From positions 62,001 to 126,000 of the forward strand of contig WVZL01000006.1 of assembly GCA_011772495.1 (NCBI GenBank): a stretch of 64,000 nucleotides of DNA, written 5' to 3'. This DNA is from Candidatus Aminicenantota bacterium. Lineage in GTDB: Bacteria; Acidobacteriota; Aminicenantia; Aminicenantales; Aminicenantaceae. Numbering within the stretch: the stretch's first letter is position 1; each line of letters starts with the position of its first letter. A program made the translations under genes and the position numbers. Positions 50,967 to 59,561 of this stretch are shown here, piece after piece. The notes beneath the pieces were generated by a model. It saw only the letters and a program-made list of their open reading frames with translations. It was not told the DNA's origin and made no database searches.

Positions 50967-51968
50967 ATGAAGGCTAAATTTCATAAAATTCGGCCTATGA
51001 AAGCCTTTATTACTGGAGGAACAGGTTTTATCGGCAGCCATCTCATTGATTACCTATTAGAAAAAGGTTTTCATGTTCATGCCCTTGTGCGCGATCTCAA
51101 CAACCTAAAATGGCTTAAAGGCAAAAATATCACTTTCCTTCAAGGCGACTTTTTTAATATTCCTCCTCTTCCCAAGAAAATCAATTATGTCTTTCATGTT
51201 GGGGGCCTGACGAGGGCTTCAAAATCGGCTGACTATTATACTGTAAATCATCAAGGAACAGCAAGTCTTTTCCAATCCTTAAACACTCAAGAGATTCTCC
51301 CTGAAAAAATTATCTATCTCAGCAGCCTTGGAGCTGCAGGCCCTTCTTCAAGCGGCCAAGCGGTCAAGGAAAGCGATTCTCCTCATCCCATAACTCCCTA
51401 CCAGAAAAGTAAACTCAAGGGAGAGACAGAAGCCTTAAAACATAAGAACCAATTTCCGGTAGTCATCTTGAGAGCTGGAGCTATCTATGGTCCAAGAGAC
51501 AAAGATTTTTTGAATTATTTCGCTTTTATAAAGAAAGGAATCCTGCCTTCGATGCGCTCCTCTCAAAGGCTATTCAGCCTGTGCTACGTAAAAGATCTGG
51601 TTAGAGCGCTCTACCTCAGTACTCAAAAAGAGCTAAACAGTGGAGAGGTCTTCAACATTGCTGATCCTCAACCTTATCTCTGGGATGAGATTGGAGAGGC
51701 GGCTGGCCGAGCTTTGGGCAAGAAGCTCAAAAAGATATCCCTTCCCCTCGCCCTATTTTATTTATCCGCTTTAATTTCTGAATTGATCGGTGTCTTGACA
51801 AAAAATCCGAGCATTTATAACCGGCAAAAATTCAAAGAGGCGAAGCAAGCGGGGTGGGTGGCTGATGTTCGAAAAGCCGAGGAAAAACTTTCCTTCCAGA
51901 CTCGATACAGTCTCCAAGATGCCATCGAAGAGACGGTCCGATGGTACCTTGAAGAAGATTGGCTTTAG
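50967..51968 (+). CDS. NAD-dependent epimerase/dehydratase (extended SDR), CerR-like candidate
   Basis: A 333-residue extended SDR enzyme. TGGTGFIGSHLIDYL is the Rossmann start, and the catalytic YQKSK follows SSLGAAG. FNIADPQPYLWDEIGEA and the C-terminal FKEAKQAGWVAD are typical of the group. From memory, the Caulobacter ceramide reductase CerR is an epimerase-like SDR, so the divergent pairing with an SPT-like gene makes that role possible. Start ATG 50967 has an AGG upstream; ATG 50997 begins directly at the Rossmann strand. Confidence 0.72.
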   Translation: MKAKFHKIRPMKAFITGGTGFIGSHLIDYLLEKGFHVHALVRDLNNLKWLKGKNITFLQGDFFNIPPLPKKINYVFHVGGLTRASKSADYYTVNHQGTASLFQSLNTQEILPEKIIYLSSLGAAGPSSSGQAVKESDSPHPITPYQKSKLKGETEALKHKNQFPVVILRAGAIYGPRDKDFLNYFAFIKKGILPSMRSSQRLFSLCYVKDLVRALYLSTQKELNSGEVFNIADPQPYLWDEIGEAAGRALGKKLKKISLPLALFYLSALISELIGVLTKNPSIYNRQKFKEAKQAGWVADVRKAEEKLSFQTRYSLQDAIEETVRWYLEEDWL

Positions 51969-51993
51969 AATCAAAGGGCCTGAGTCAGAGAGG

Positions 51994-52479
51994 CTAACTC
52001 TTCTTGCTCTTTTTTAATACAGTTTGGCGCGTATAAAAGGAAGCAGAAAACTCGGAAGTCACCTTAAGGCACCATCCTTCTTGGGTAGAGCGAGCGAAAT
52101 ACTTTATCTTCCCCTCAAGAACATGGCGCCCACTTTTGGCTTTGGTACTCACAGTGAATGGAATTTTAATCGGCTCTTTCAAATTCAAGTATTCATGGCC
52201 GTTTTCCTCGATGGTTTCTATTTCTAAATCTGAAGCCATGAAGAAATTCTTAGGAAAAATGAGCTCCTCACAAGGATTAAATTCTATTATAAAAGAAGGA
52301 TTGGAGCTGATGGCGATCCCCTTTTCAACAGCAAGCTCCAGAACAACCTTCCCCTCCTGAGCCTTAGAAAGCCTCGCCGGGCTCAGGGAGCTTTTTATCT
52401 TGAGGGGTTTTTCTTCTTCAGCCAAGGAAAACCAAGACAGAGTAGCACACAACAGCAAGCACAATCCAATCTTTCTCAA
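51994..52479 (-). CDS. Secreted DsbD N-terminal-domain-like protein
   Basis: A 161-residue exported protein with a signal peptide about 1-20 (ending WFSLA). The mature part resembles the immunoglobulin-like N-terminal domain of DsbD: IKIPFTVSTKAKSGRHVLEG followed by KIKYFARSTQEGWCLKVT. In DsbD the pattern is Y-x-C...GxC; here the first cysteine is replaced (YFARSTQEGWC), so a redox-active disulfide at that place is unlikely. A C65-region cysteine (FNPCEEL) remains. It converges on the epimerase gene. Confidence 0.6.
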   Translation of the reverse strand: MRKIGLCLLLCATLSWFSLAEEEKPLKIKSSLSPARLSKAQEGKVVLELAVEKGIAISSNPSFIIEFNPCEELIFPKNFFMASDLEIETIEENGHEYLNLKEPIKIPFTVSTKAKSGRHVLEGKIKYFARSTQEGWCLKVTSEFSASFYTRQTVLKKSKKS

Positions 52480-52558
52480 GGAAATTACTCCTTTTTCCTA
52501 TGCTAGCGGCATATTACTCCTTTCCATCCGTTTAGTCAAGAACTCAAGAGCACATATT

Positions 52559-52640
52559 GGGAACGGTTCTATTTTTTCCTTATTTCTAAAATACTTCTAG
52601 AGGATGCTTATTCTTCGAAGAAAAAATAGAACCGCCTCCA
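52559..52640. repeat. Palindromic REP-like element, copy 2 (GGGGACGGTTCT family)
   Basis: Arms GGGAACGGTTCTATTTTTTC (52559-52578) and GAAAAAATAGAACCGCCTCC (52620-52639) flank a 41-base loop in the divergent gap upstream of fabH. Each arm differs from copy 1 by only a few bases. Confidence 0.8.
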
Positions 52641-52704
52641 GTTTTTTTCCCCTGTTTTTTTTCTTTATTTTTAAGAGATTATCTATTATAATTGGCGAAC
52701 GCCA

Positions 52705-53706
52705 ATGGGTATAAAAACAATTATCTCTGGAATCGGTCATTACCTTCCGCCTAAAGTCGTCACCAACTTCGACTTAGAAAAAGTCATGAACACTTCGGAT
52801 GAATGGATTCGCCAGAGATCAGGGATCGTGGAGCGACACTATGTGGAACCAGGAGTAGGAAGTTCCGATTTAGCCTACGAAGCTTCCCTAAGGGCAATCG
52901 ACGACGCGAAAATCGACAAATCAGAAATCGATTTCATCATAGCAGCCACCCTTTCTCCCGATCATTATTTCCCTGGAATCGGGGTTATCGTCCAAGAAAA
53001 GCTGGGACTTGCTGGCCTTGGTGCCCTCGATGTAAGGAATCAATGTAGCGGCTTTATCTATGCTTTATCTATAGCTGACCAGTACATAAAGAACAAGACC
53101 TACAGCAAAATCTTGCTGGTCGCAGCAGAGGTTCAGTCGACCAATCTTGATTATTCAGATGACGGGAGAGACTTGGCTGTTCTCTTCGGTGATGGAGGTG
53201 GTGCTGTCATCCTTGAGCCCAACGAAAAAGATGATGGAAGAGGAATTCTGTCCACTCATCTTTTTTCGGATGGACGCTTCGTGTCTGATTTATGGATGGA
53301 AAAGCCAAGCCCTAAGGATAAGCCAACTTTTAAGGTAGAATTCTTCGAGCAGCAAAGGTTCTTCCCTCATATGGAAGGCAAATCAGTATTTAAAACTGCC
53401 TCAGAAAAAATGCCAGAAGCCGTGAAAGTTGCCCTGGAACACAATTCTTTGACCATCGACCAAGTGGACTGCCTCATTCCTCATCAGGCTAACGAAAGGA
53501 TTAGCCAAATGGTGGCCAGAGGTTTAGGAATCCCGGTAGAGAAGGTTGTCCGAAACATTGACCGCATCGGAAATACAACAGCTGCCTCTATTCCTATCGC
53601 CCTGGATGAGACTGTCAAGGCGGGTAAATTGAAGGAGGGCGATATTCTGGTCTTGACCGCCTTCGGTTCAGGTTATACCTGGGCTTCGGCTGTGATCAGA
53701 TGGTAG
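52705..53706 (+). CDS. fabH: 3-oxoacyl-ACP synthase III (FabH/KAS III family)
   Basis: A 333-residue condensing enzyme with the complete Cys-His-Asn triad C114 (RNQCSGF), H260 (IPHQANERI) and N290 (RIGNTTAAS). It may start fatty acid synthesis or belong to the secondary beta-ketoacyl synthases; no other fab gene is adjacent. ATG 52705 lies 12 bases after a perfect TATAAT (52687-52692) with no ribosome site, suggesting a nearly leaderless transcript. It stands alone, so promoter and start prediction matter. Confidence 0.9.
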   Translation: MGIKTIISGIGHYLPPKVVTNFDLEKVMNTSDEWIRQRSGIVERHYVEPGVGSSDLAYEASLRAIDDAKIDKSEIDFIIAATLSPDHYFPGIGVIVQEKLGLAGLGALDVRNQCSGFIYALSIADQYIKNKTYSKILLVAAEVQSTNLDYSDDGRDLAVLFGDGGGAVILEPNEKDDGRGILSTHLFSDGRFVSDLWMEKPSPKDKPTFKVEFFEQQRFFPHMEGKSVFKTASEKMPEAVKVALEHNSLTIDQVDCLIPHQANERISQMVARGLGIPVEKVVRNIDRIGNTTAASIPIALDETVKAGKLKEGDILVLTAFGSGYTWASAVIRW

Positions 53707-53816
53707 TCTGAAGGCAGTGATTGTCTTTAGGATTCGTTTTGTGATAGGATTTTCAACTTAAATTCTACAAAGTGAAATGAGCAAGGAGAAAAATAGCGTC
53801 ACCTGAGGAGGTAGCA

Positions 53817-55592
53817 ATGAAAAAAACACTGATTCCCCTTACTATCGTGGCCTTGGTATTGATGAGTATTGGGATCCTTCTTTCGCAACAGAATGAGGAA
53901 GACGGCAAATTTGAAAAATTCCTAGAGACATACCTTGATGAAATGTGGAAATTCTATCCCACAGCCGCCAGCCTGGCCGGATATCATAAATATGATGATG
54001 AGTTGGAAAACTTGAGCAGCAGAAGCATTGAAAAACGCCATGAAGATTTAGATAGCTTCAACCAGGAAGTGGTATCCAAGATAGATAAATTCAAACTCAG
54101 CCCCGAACTGCAGATCGACCATGGAATGATAGTCGATGCTTTAGACCTGGAGCTTTTCAACCATGAGAGTCTTATTCCCTGGGAATACGATCCCATTTTT
54201 TACAACACTATTTTTTCCAATTGTATCCGAACCCTTCTTGCCAAAGAATTCGCCCCCCTGGACACCAGGGCCAAGAATGCAGCCGATAGGCTAAAAGAAC
54301 TCCCCAAGCTCATCAAGCAAGCCAAAGAAAATTTAAAAACACCTCCTCAGATTTTCACAGAAACTGCCATCAAGCAATTCCCCGCTATAATGAATTTTTA
54401 CAAAAACGAGCTCCCTCAATTGATCGCTCAGGTTCCTGCAGCTTCTAAATCCAAGCTCGAGTCAAGCCTGACTAAAGTCATTCCCGCTTTAGAAGATTAT
54501 CTTAATTTTCTTCAGAATGAGATCTTGCTTCGCTCGACCGGAAATTTCCGGTTGGGGCAAGATACCCATCGCCGGCTAGTCAGGCTCACTTATCAGCAGT
54601 CTATCCCCCTCGATGAGCTTGTAGCCAGGTCTAAAGCCGATTATAACAATATCAGAAGGGAAATGGTGCTGGTGTGCATTCCCTTCTTTAAAATCATGTA
54701 TCCTGATATCAATCCTGACCAGCTCGGTGCCACCCGCTCTGAAGAAGAGGTCAAGAATATCATCATCAAAGGTGTGCTGGATAAGATCAAAGGCGAACAT
54801 GCCACCCAAGACGAATTCATGGAACGGATCAAAACAACAGCTGGGGAAATTAAAAGTTTCCTCCTTGAAAAAGAGCTTGTCGAGCTTCCCGAGGAAGAAC
54901 TCAATATTGAACCTATGCCTCTTGAATCCCAAGGCATATCATGGACACTCCTCGTTCAGCCAGGGCAGTATGAGACTTCGGGCCCTTACACGATTCAAAT
55001 CACCTCCTTTCCCGATGATTGGGGAGAAGAGCAGGTCACTTCTTTTCTTGAGGAATACAACAACTTCTTGCTCCATTTCTGGACAGTTAGGAAAATCTAT
55101 CCAGGCCAGTTTGTCCCCTTCTTTTACACTAAAAAGTATGCTTCTCGAATCAGGAATTTATATCCCAATATGCCATTGATCAAAGGCTGGCCAATCTATA
55201 TTGAAAACATGCTGGTCGATTCTGGTTTTGGGAACTATGACCTGAGATTACGCCTCAATCAGCTCAAACTTTATCTTAAAGCTGTTATAGATTTTCAACT
55301 CGACTTCAACATTCATGAAGCCGGAATGACCAAAGAGCAAGCCATTGCCTATATGACAAGAGGTGGATTCCAGACCCGGGCCGAAGCCGAAAGAAAATGG
55401 AACCGTATTCTTTTGAAGCCTTGTGACAGTGCCATTCCTTACGTGGGTATCCAGGAAATCATGGACATGGAAAAAGAATACAAACAGGCCAAAGGCGACA
55501 CCTTCAGCCAAAAGGAATTTCTCCAGAAACTTCTCAGCTTTGGGGCACTGCCGATCCGCCACTTGAAAACTAAAATTCAAGAACAACCGTAA
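53817..55592 (+). CDS. DUF885-family exported protein with altered metal-site motif
   Basis: A 591-residue helical protein with an N-terminal signal/anchor (about 5-25). The layout matches DUF885: LETYLDEMWKFYPTAASLAG near the start, a helical body, and the C-terminal FNIHEAGMTKEQAIAYMTRG. The family's metal-binding HE..PGH and EGWA.YAE motifs are replaced by VRKIYPGQF (424-432) and KGWPIYIE (456-463), so zinc hydrolase activity is doubtful. GAGGAGG precedes ATG 53817. It is a single-gene unit by strand context. Confidence 0.75.
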   Translation: MKKTLIPLTIVALVLMSIGILLSQQNEEDGKFEKFLETYLDEMWKFYPTAASLAGYHKYDDELENLSSRSIEKRHEDLDSFNQEVVSKIDKFKLSPELQIDHGMIVDALDLELFNHESLIPWEYDPIFYNTIFSNCIRTLLAKEFAPLDTRAKNAADRLKELPKLIKQAKENLKTPPQIFTETAIKQFPAIMNFYKNELPQLIAQVPAASKSKLESSLTKVIPALEDYLNFLQNEILLRSTGNFRLGQDTHRRLVRLTYQQSIPLDELVARSKADYNNIRREMVLVCIPFFKIMYPDINPDQLGATRSEEEVKNIIIKGVLDKIKGEHATQDEFMERIKTTAGEIKSFLLEKELVELPEEELNIEPMPLESQGISWTLLVQPGQYETSGPYTIQITSFPDDWGEEQVTSFLEEYNNFLLHFWTVRKIYPGQFVPFFYTKKYASRIRNLYPNMPLIKGWPIYIENMLVDSGFGNYDLRLRLNQLKLYLKAVIDFQLDFNIHEAGMTKEQAIAYMTRGGFQTRAEAERKWNRILLKPCDSAIPYVGIQEIMDMEKEYKQAKGDTFSQKEFLQKLLSFGALPIRHLKTKIQEQP

Positions 55593-55717
55593 AAGGAACC
55601 GACGACAGTCCGTAAGGCCCAAAAGTCACGGCAATTTACTTCCTATCTATTGAGCAATTCAACAATCCAACTGCTACTATGCTTCTGGTCATCCTGGTAT
55701 CTTAAGATAAGGACAAT

Positions 55718-56542
55718 ATGAGCGAAACAAACAAGAGAGAAGAAAAGCCTGAGCTGGTCGACTCTCATGCGCATCTGGATATGAAGGCCTTCGATCATGA
55801 CCGGGATCGAGTCATCGAAAGAGCCTTGGAGGCTGGGGTCCGGATGATTATCTGCCCTGCTGAGGCCACCAGCTTGAAAAGCCTCGAGATAACCCTCAAC
55901 CTCACTTCTAAATTCAAGGGCTTATTCGCTGCAGCCGGAATTCATCCCCATAAAGCAACTGATATCAAGGCGGATCTGGCTCAGAAATTACAGCACCTGG
56001 CTGCAAAAAATCAAATCATAGCCATAGGTGAGATCGGCCTTGATTTTCACTATAACTTTTCGCCTCCCCAAAAACAAATAGATGTCTTCCGCCGACAACT
56101 CAGAATCGCCCAGGAATTATCTCTTCCGGTGATCATCCACAGCCGAGAGGCCGGCCCTGAGATAATAAACTCCATAAATCAGGAGAATTTTCATAAGGGT
56201 GGGATCCTCCACTGTTTCACAGAAGACTGGGAAACAGCCAAGGAAATGTTAGATCACAACTTTTTGATTTCTTTCTCCGGGATTCTAACTTACCCCAAAG
56301 CTCAAACCCTCAGAGATGTGGCCCAAGAAATACCCCTGAAAAAACTTCTGGTAGAAACAGATTCTCCATATCTTGTGCCTGCCTCTTATCGAGGGAAAAT
56401 CCAAAGGAATGAGCCATCTTTTGTCGTGGAAACAGCCGAGGTTTTAGCAGGAATAAAGAAAGTTTCTTTGGCTGATCTGAGTGCAGCCACGACTGAGAAT
56501 TTCATTTCTATTTTCAGGTTTGAAAAAAAAAATATTAGATGA
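55718..56542 (+). CDS. tatD: TatD-family metal-dependent DNase/hydrolase
   Basis: A 274-residue TIM-barrel hydrolase. Metal ligands lie in DSHAHLDM, AIGEIGLDFHYNFSP, PVIIHSREAG, ILHCFTEDW and the C-terminal LVETDSPYLVP. Family members are 3'-5' exonucleases or D-aminoacyl-tRNA-type deacylase-like enzymes of DNA repair. It is followed closely by yajQ on the same strand. Confidence 0.92.
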   Translation: MSETNKREEKPELVDSHAHLDMKAFDHDRDRVIERALEAGVRMIICPAEATSLKSLEITLNLTSKFKGLFAAAGIHPHKATDIKADLAQKLQHLAAKNQIIAIGEIGLDFHYNFSPPQKQIDVFRRQLRIAQELSLPVIIHSREAGPEIINSINQENFHKGGILHCFTEDWETAKEMLDHNFLISFSGILTYPKAQTLRDVAQEIPLKKLLVETDSPYLVPASYRGKIQRNEPSFVVETAEVLAGIKKVSLADLSAATTENFISIFRFEKKNIR

Positions 56543-56558
56543 TATGATAGGTGGCCAT

Positions 56559-57050
56559 ATGGCTCAAGAATATTCTTTTGACATTGTCTCGAACATCAAT
56601 CTCCAGGAAGTTTCCAATGCTGTCCAGGTTGCTCTTAAAGAAATAAGAAACCGGTTCGATTTCAAGCACAGCCGAGCTGAGATAATTCCAGAAAAAGACA
56701 AGTTGACTTTGGTAGCTGATGATGAATATAAATTGAGAAGCTTGAAAGATGTCCTGGAGCATAAAATGGTGAAAAGGAGAGTTCCTCTTAAGGCCCTCAA
56801 TTACCAAAAAATTGAGAGGGGCTTTAACAGAACAGTGAAGCAAGAGGTGCTCTATCAAAACGGAATTCCCTCTGAAAAATCCAGGGAAATCGTGAAGCTT
56901 ATAAAAAAAGAGAAGTTTAAAGCCCAGGTGGCTATCCAAGGAGACCAGCTCAGAGTCTCTTCCAAGAAAAAAGACATCCTGCAAGAAATCATGTCCTTTC
57001 TGAAGGAGACGGACCTGGGAATAAACATGCAGTTTACGAATTATCGATGA
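56559..57050 (+). CDS. yajQ: YajQ family nucleotide-binding protein
   Basis: A 163-residue protein of the usual YajQ length, with two ferredoxin-like domains. Family marks are QEYSFDIVSNINLQEVSNAV, the central KRRVPLKALNYQKIERG, and QVAIQGDQLRVSSKKKDILQ. Members bind nucleotides or cyclic di-GMP. I chose ATG 56559 (MAQEYSFD) with AGGTGG upstream; longer frames back to 56481 overlap tatD. It overlaps the next gene by ATGA. Confidence 0.93.
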   Translation: MAQEYSFDIVSNINLQEVSNAVQVALKEIRNRFDFKHSRAEIIPEKDKLTLVADDEYKLRSLKDVLEHKMVKRRVPLKALNYQKIERGFNRTVKQEVLYQNGIPSEKSREIVKLIKKEKFKAQVAIQGDQLRVSSKKKDILQEIMSFLKETDLGINMQFTNYR

Positions 57051-58069
57051 GGACCTTAACCAGTACTGAATTTCAATCCCGATTAGGGAAAAAATTTAAT
57101 CTAAAGTCTTTGTACGAGAACATCAAGAGTGACCTCTATGAAGTCGAAGGACAATTGAAGGTCTTTTCTCAATCCGAGAACAAGCTCATTTCTGAGGTGA
57201 GCGGCTATCTTTTCAAGAATTCAGGGAAGAGAATTAGGCCAGCTCTTTTGGTACTCTGCTCCAAGCTCCTCGAGTATCAAGGAAAAGAGCATATTCTTCT
57301 GGCTGCCTTGGTCGAGACTATTCACACTGCCAGCCTCATACATGATGATATTATTGATGATTCTGAGACACGAAGAGGGAGAGAATCCGTCCACTCCAGA
57401 TGGGGTCCCAACATCACGGTTCTCCTGGGAGATTATCTTTACATAAAATCGATCAACCTTTCTCTAAAGAGTCAGTATAACCAGATAATTCATATCTTGA
57501 CCGAGATTTCTTCTCGAATGATCGAAGGAGAATTGACTGAATATTACCTGAGTGGAAACCTTGATATTGCGGAGCAAGACTATCTGGACATCATCGAGAA
57601 GAAGACTGCTTCTCTTTTCTCTGCAGCCTGTCATATAGGCGGTGTTCTCGGAAAAGCTTCTGATAAAGAGAAAAATTTCTTGGTCGACTACGGGACAAAC
57701 CTGGGTATGTCCTTTCAGGTGGTCGATGACCTGCTCGATTATACAGGAGAAGAGAGGACTTTGGGTAAACCCGTTCTTTCGGATCTGAGGGAAGGACGGA
57801 TAACGCTTCCACTCATATACACCTTGAAAAACGATGGCAAAGCTAATCGAGAATTCATCAGCGAGGTTTTGAGCAAGAAGAATTTTGAGGAAGAATCTCA
57901 AAAAGAGATCCTCTGTATCCTCAAATCCAATGGAGCTCTTGACTATACCTATAATAAGGCCAAAGAATTCTCCGAAAAGTCACAAGAAATCATCTCTGAG
58001 TTTCCTCAATCTATCCATAGAGACACCCTCACCATATTGCCTGAGTTTGTCCTCAGAAGAAGCAAATAG
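57047..58069 (+). CDS. Polyprenyl diphosphate synthase
   Basis: A 340-residue trans-prenyltransferase. The first aspartate-rich motif DDIIDD is at 100-105, the second DDLLD at 227-231, with GKRIRPALL and LGKPVLSDLREGRITLPLI between and after. It probably makes a long-chain quinone side chain (octaprenyl or similar); chain length cannot be read with confidence. It is coupled to yajQ by ATGA. Confidence 0.93.
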   Translation: MRTLTSTEFQSRLGKKFNLKSLYENIKSDLYEVEGQLKVFSQSENKLISEVSGYLFKNSGKRIRPALLVLCSKLLEYQGKEHILLAALVETIHTASLIHDDIIDDSETRRGRESVHSRWGPNITVLLGDYLYIKSINLSLKSQYNQIIHILTEISSRMIEGELTEYYLSGNLDIAEQDYLDIIEKKTASLFSAACHIGGVLGKASDKEKNFLVDYGTNLGMSFQVVDDLLDYTGEERTLGKPVLSDLREGRITLPLIYTLKNDGKANREFISEVLSKKNFEEESQKEILCILKSNGALDYTYNKAKEFSEKSQEIISEFPQSIHRDTLTILPEFVLRRSK

Positions 58070-58089
58070 CCGAGCAGTTCATTTTGTCT

Positions 58090-58117
58090 GTCATTGCGAG
58101 CGAAGCGCGGCAATCTC
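58090..58117. repeat. Widespread GTCATTGCGAGCGAAGCG-type palindromic repeat
   Basis: GTCATTGCGAGCGAAGCG followed by CGGCAATCTC is a copy of a short repeat seen between genes of many unrelated bacteria (recalled, not searched). It contains the self-complementary core GCGAGCGAAGCGC. Only one copy is in this window; it follows the polyprenyl synthase gene. Confidence 0.6.
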
Positions 58118-58190
58118 ATAAAATAAATGATTTTATTCCCTAATAAGATGGGCAAATAACTCTATTCTCCACAATTAAGAAAGAAATTCC

Positions 58191-58697
58191 ATGGTCGAGA
58201 TTGAAATCAAAATAAAGGTCAAGGATTTAAGCTCAGTTGAGGCAAAAATTCTGCACCAAGGAGCAGAACTCATAAAGGAACGCTTCCTCGAAGAAAACAC
58301 TCTCTACGACTTCCCCTCTGAGACCTTTTATAAGAAAAGGCAGGCCATAAGAGTCAGAAAAATCGGCCCTAAGACGTTTTTAACCTTTAAAGGCACTCCG
58401 CAAAAATCAAGAAAATTTAAAATCAGAGAGGAGTACGAGACAGAAGTGAAGCATCAAAAGCAGTTGAAGAAGATATTAAAATCTCTGGGAATGGTTCCAG
58501 TGTTCGACTACCAAAAATACAGGAAAGTTTTTAAAAAAGGCTCCCTAAAAATCTACTTGGACGAAACATCCGCCGGAAATTTTGTGGAAATGGAAGGCGA
58601 GAGGAACGAAATAGTCCGATTCGCCAAGGCTCTTGACTTCTCCAAAGATGAATTCATAAAGCTGGATTATGTCCAGCTTATCAAGAAAAGAAAATAA
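58191..58697 (+). CDS. CYTH-domain protein (CyaB/ThTPase type)
   Basis: A 168-residue triphosphate-tunnel enzyme. The signature ExExK is at 3-7 (EIEIK), followed by basic strands RVRKIGPKTFLTFKGTP and the acidic C-terminal strand GSLKIYLDETSAGNFVEMEG. Such enzymes are class IV adenylate cyclases, thiamine triphosphatases or inorganic triphosphatases; the exact one is not clear. It converges on rpoZ. Confidence 0.88.
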   Translation: MVEIEIKIKVKDLSSVEAKILHQGAELIKERFLEENTLYDFPSETFYKKRQAIRVRKIGPKTFLTFKGTPQKSRKFKIREEYETEVKHQKQLKKILKSLGMVPVFDYQKYRKVFKKGSLKIYLDETSAGNFVEMEGERNEIVRFAKALDFSKDEFIKLDYVQLIKKRK

Positions 58698-58726
58698 ACC
58701 CCCCTCCCAAGTCCTGATTCAATTAT

Positions 58727-59152
58727 TTATTTCTTCTTTTTTTTAGCCGCTTTAGGTTTCTCTTTAGCAACTTTAGGCTTCTCTTTAGCAACTTTAGGCT
58801 TCTCTTTAGCCTTAGGCTGGGCTTTCTTCTCGACTTTCTTCTTTTTTTCCTCTTTTTTCTCGATGACCTTCTTTTTCTCCTTGGGAACTTCCTTTTCTTT
58901 TTCTACTTTAGCTGCTTCCTTGATCTCTTCGCCGATGAAAACTTCCTCTTTAGGAACGACCTCTTCTTCCTCTTTAGGCTTAAGGATTTCAAAGTCTATC
59001 AGTCCCTGAGACACTTCATTCTGAGCAATCCGGATCGGGTTCTTTGACTTAGATTTAATCTTTGGCTTCGCTCCCCCTAAAAGCTCTTTTGCTCTCTTGG
59101 TGGCTACTATTACAAATCTAAACTTGCTGTCTATATCACCGTAGCTCTTCAA
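58727..59152 (-). CDS. rpoZ: RNA polymerase omega subunit with long charged tail
   Basis: A 141-residue protein. The first 62 residues are an RpoZ domain (DSKFRFVIVATKRAKELLGG, NPIRIAQNEVSQGLIDFEIL), normally 65-90 residues in all. The remaining 80 residues are a lysine/glutamate-rich tail, ending in three KVAKEKP-type repeats encoded by 21-bp units. The start is TTG 59152, two codons after an in-frame stop, with AGGAG upstream; there is no ATG option. Confidence 0.9.
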   Translation of the reverse strand: MKSYGDIDSKFRFVIVATKRAKELLGGAKPKIKSKSKNPIRIAQNEVSQGLIDFEILKPKEEEEVVPKEEVFIGEEIKEAAKVEKEKEVPKEKKKVIEKKEEKKKKVEKKAQPKAKEKPKVAKEKPKVAKEKPKAAKKKKK

Positions 59153-59332
59153 ATACTCCTATCTCCTCTTATCATACCAGCTTCCTAAATATTGAAATAA
59201 AATACCAGAAATTTAGAAGAATTTCAACTGAATATCATAATCAAGTTTTTATGCTCCTTCCAAGGAATTCGTTGTTTTTCTTGATATTTTTTATTATTAT
59301 GACTTCAAAATAATAAAAGGGAGAAAGGAAGC

Positions 59333-59521
59333 ATGAAATTACTAAGTTTTCTGGCCTTAATAGCTGCCGGGATCAGTCTCATCTTGGCCATACTGGCCCG
59401 TTTCTTCTTCGGGGGGAGAATAATTATCAGCTTAGTGTACTATTATCAGAGTACAGGACTTTTTCTCCTCGCTTCTATCGCTTTTGCTCTTCAGCACTTA
59501 ATCCATACGAAATCCAAATAG
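59333..59521 (+). CDS. Small two-helix membrane protein
   Basis: A 62-residue hydrophobic protein with two predicted helices (about 4-25 and 33-55). The short polar tail is HLIHTKSK. I do not recognise it. A good ribosome site (AAAGGAAG) precedes ATG 59333, which supports it as a real gene. It lies 40 bases before a radical SAM gene on the same strand. Confidence 0.6.
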   Translation: MKLLSFLALIAAGISLILAILARFFFGGRIIISLVYYYQSTGLFLLASIAFALQHLIHTKSK

Positions 59522-59561
59522 CAGTGCCACTGACCAAGTCTTCCCTGAAAATATCTTTCAT

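Noticed and set aside
58090-58117. tRNA or small RNA gene
   Set aside because: Only a short palindromic core is present, without cloverleaf arms or conserved tRNA bases. No tRNA was found anywhere in the window.
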